From Actinostola sp. cb2023 (Eukaryota > Cnidaria > Anthozoa > Actiniaria > Actinostolidae): a DNA stretch of 64,000 nt. Made by a program: the position numbers and the translations under genes. A model generated the notes under the pieces. The model did not search any database. It had not been told where the DNA came from and was given only the letters and a program-made list of their open reading frames with translations. Below, piece after piece: positions 61,538 to 64,000 of this stretch. The stretch covers positions 644,501 through 708,500 of the forward strand of contig JAUJYZ010001087.1 in assembly GCA_033675265.1 (NCBI GenBank), read 5' to 3'. The stretch's first letter is position 1, and every line of letters starts with the position of its first letter.

Positions 61538-63999
61538 TGTACGATCACATAAATTACTGACTGACTGCTAGACTTCTTCACATGAAACACGCGTCGGTCA
61601 TAACTTTATTCCTTGCGATGGGTTTACAAGAATGAACTTAAGGTGGCTCACCTTGATTACTCAGACGCACACTACCCCAACTTTGAACGGCTGATACTTC
61701 ACTGTCTGAGCTCGGTCGGGTAAACTGCGTCACACATTTACTAGAGTTTGAATGAACTTTCCAAAAAAGTAGGTTTGATTGACATCGGCGTTAACATAGC
61801 AATGATAGGCTGACGTCTTAGTTTTTGCATATCAGTAATTTTCTCGACATCAAGACCTAAACTTTTAAATCGACTAATGTCTCTTATATTCTAGACGGAG
61901 ATCTTCAAGACTGCAAAGTTTGACAACATTCTATGAGAGCGTTTTTAAAATATATTGGATTGAATATTTTCCAGCAAAAATGTAAATATTCGCCTTACTT
62001 TCTGTTATATCATCGATGCCAGTGTTTTCCTGACAGATCGAAACAATGTTTTCACCATATATCATTACTATGGCATAAAACTACTTGTCTTGAAAGTTTC
62101 ATCAAGTTTGATGCACTAGATTTTAGTCGATGAAGCAAAAGTGATGTCATAAATATGCTCATTTTACTTACAGAAGTAACGTCTTTGTTACGGAAGCTTT
62201 TATTTCAAAGCTAGTGGATAGATATTTTTAAAAGTCTTTAGATCTGAAGTCTATCATGTCATGCTATATCTCTGTAAATTGCAAGCGCATTGAACCATTT
62301 TAAGGGTGCGAAATAAAACTAAAAGTATAAGGGACGTTTGCATTCATCTTCAAAAGTTTCATTGCCGTATTATTTGTTGACAGTTGGTTTATTTCCGGAA
62401 TTTGTCTTTTGTCTATATTCTACATATTTCTGTGCTTTTAAATCAACAAACTTGCCATGCCTGCTTGCAAACGCTTCGCCGCTGCCGGAGTGATCGTGAA
62501 AATGCTGATCTTAGTACAATGGCATTGACAGATAGGCTGCGGTCACGCAGATGTAACACGCTTGAAAAAAACTTGTATTCACCTATTGTATTTTCTTTTT
62601 GCCACAGTAAGTTTGTGTCCAATAAAGTTGTTAAAAACAAAACAATTTTATTAAAACAAACACAAAAACGATAAGATTGTACTGCAAGCTTCGTTTCTTC
62701 AATGCAATTTAATTTGTGCGCCTTGATGTGCTCATTCAGAATGGAAAAAAAGTGAATGCAACAAAAATATCATTCATTTCTAGAATGACCAAGAACTGTG
62801 TAACTGCAGTCAAAAATCTGAGAAATTGTTAATGTGAAAACAACAACGAACGCTATCCTACTTCTTAAAAAAATCGTTATGACAGCGTGATAGCTTGTGT
62901 GACCGCAGCCTATGTCAATGCCATTGTACTAAGATCAGCATTTTCACGATCACTCCGGCAGCGGCGAAGCGTTGCAAGCAGGCATGGCAAGTTTGTTGAT
63001 TTAAAAGCACAGAAATATGTAGAATATAGACAAAAGACAAATTCCGGAAATAAACCAACTGTCAACAAATAATACGGCAATGAAACTTTTGAAGATGAAT
63101 GCAAACGTCCCTTATACTTTTAGTTTTATTTCGCACCCTTAAAATGGTTCAATGCGCTTGCAATTTACAGAGATATAGCATGACATGATAGACTTCAGAT
63201 CTAAAGACTTTTAAAAATATCTATCCACTAGCTTTGAAATAAAAGCTTCCGTAACAAAGACGTTACTTCTGTAAGTAAAATGAGCATATTTATGACATCA
63301 CTTTTGCTTCATCGACTAAAATCTAGTGCATCAAACTTGATGAAACTTTCAAGACAAGTAGTTTTATGCCATAGTAATGATATATGGTGAAAACATTGTT
63401 TCGATCTGTCAGGAAAACACTGGCATCGATGATATAACAGAAAGTAAGGCGAATATTTACATTTTTGCTGGAAAATATTCAATCCAATATATTTTAAAAA
63501 CGCTCTCATAGAATGTTGTCAAACTTTGCAGTCTTGAAGATCTCCGTCTAGAATATAAGAGACATTAGTCGATTTAAAAGTTTAGGTCTTGATGTCGAGA
63601 AAATTACTGATATGCAAAAACTAAGACGTCAGCCTATCATTGCTATGTTAACGCCGATGTCAATCAAACCTACTTTTTTGGAAAGTTCATTCAAACTCTA
63701 GTAAATGTGTGACGCAGTTTACCCGACCGAGCTCAGACAGTGAAGTATCAGCCGTTCAAAGTTGGGGTAGTGTGCGTCTGAGTAATCAAGGTGAGCCACC
63801 TTAAACTGACGGAATTGACGGTTCTGAAATACAACGATGTAATATATATATATCACTGCCAAATGACGTTATTACAGCTAAATAACGAATCCGATTTACC
63901 TCATGTTGACGGCTCTAGCAGTTCATCGTGACTATCCGTTCGTGTTGATTGATTACATAGGTTCTGACGTCACTACTAAAATACGTTAAACCGCTGACT
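61538..63999 (-). repeat. BEL-2 5' LTR, split by palindrome
   Basis: 61538-61641 plus 63805-63999 together equal the 299-bp LTR at 56511-56809 once one copy of TTAA is removed. The last base of the window already differs from the internal copy, so the LTR ends at 63999 or close to it. Confidence 0.88.
61642..63800. mobile_element. 2.16 kb TTAA-flanked palindrome (fold-back family B)
   Basis: GGTGGCTCACCTTGATTACT mirrors AGTAATCAAGGTGAGCCACC. Arms of about 900 bp (61642-62546 and 62896-63800) are nearly identical, with a ~350-bp unique centre. TTAA flanks (61638-61641, 63801-63804). Mirror-image short ORFs (61933-62133 plus, 63309-63509 minus) come from the symmetry. No transposase. Confidence 0.92.
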
Positions 64000-64000
64000 C

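Larger units (their letters stand above)
56511..63999 (-). mobile_element. BEL/Pao element BEL-2, internally deleted
   Basis: 299-bp LTRs at 56511-56809 and 61538-63999 (the latter split by a 2159-bp palindrome) look identical by eye. The interior on the minus strand has gag in shifted frames and a 690-codon pol-like frame missing RT, RNase H and the integrase core. Identical LTRs mean recent movement, which must have used enzymes from another copy. The right flank is outside the window, so the target duplication cannot be checked. Confidence 0.9.

Noticed and set aside
61933..63509. Identical 66-codon ORFs in opposite orientation
   Set aside because: Mirror images of one another in the arms of the 2.16 kb palindrome; no protein features.
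1000..64000. tRNA or rRNA genes
   Set aside because: I saw no cloverleaf with internal A/B boxes and no conserved rRNA segments, though a proper scan was not possible.

Overview
This 64 kb window looks like intergenic or intronic DNA of an invertebrate animal. The sequence is AT-rich, with spliceosomal exon signals, GIY-YIG Penelope-like elements (PLEs), BEL/Pao LTR retrotransposons, CR1-like LINE fragments and many fold-back DNA elements. I cannot name the species. There are no bacterial operons, rRNA or tRNA genes. Only one convincing host gene is visible: two phase-compatible exons on the minus strand (17226-17499 and 16473-16641). Almost everything else is mobile or repetitive.

Layout. 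1-10 kb: PLE debris (2.5-3.8, 4.0-5.0, 7.2-9.5 kb) with hammerhead-like RNA motifs, broken up by palindromic MITEs. 10.2-16.5 kb: an array of about 84 copies of a 74-bp unit whose right edge runs into a host exon. 16.5-17.5 kb: the two host exons. 17.7-20.3 kb: two back-to-back elements flanked by TTAA. 20.6-26.3 kb: a compact, intronless, virus-like element with long terminal inverted repeats (TIRs). It carries five genes in two divergent blocks: a pX-like core protein, an acidic zinc-ribbon protein and a Fic enzyme to the left, and an A32/FtsK-type packaging ATPase and a proline-rich protein to the right. 26.3-30.1 kb: MITEs, a LINE inserted in a repeat, and PLE relics. 30.1-37.3 kb: a nearly complete young BEL/Pao element (BEL-1) whose 3' LTR carries a 456-bp TTAA MITE. 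37.6-41.2 kb: a fold-back element and a piggyBac-like MITE inside an older repeat. 42.2-49.7 kb: about 172 copies of a 44-bp satellite. 50.4-52.0 kb: three minisatellites. 52.2-52.7 kb: an intronless gene with a GRF-type zinc finger. 53.6-54.7 kb: a CR1-like LINE tail. 56.5-64.0 kb: a second BEL element (BEL-2) with visually identical LTRs but with the reverse transcriptase/RNase H and integrase cores deleted. Its right LTR is split by a 2.16 kb palindrome.

The best candidate for something undescribed is the 5.67 kb Fic/ATPase element. It keeps packaging-type genes and an apparently regulated Fic AMP-transferase, but shows no capsid, polymerase, integrase or transposase. That is what a satellite-like or cut-down relative of Polinton/adintovirus-type elements would look like. 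Other notable signals are the TTAA-targeted fold-back elements (six complete plus one partial), a satellite apparently built from an exon end and its splice donor, and a recently moved BEL element that cannot encode its own catalytic enzymes. Many frame breaks lie in short homopolymers, so assembly error must be kept in mind.
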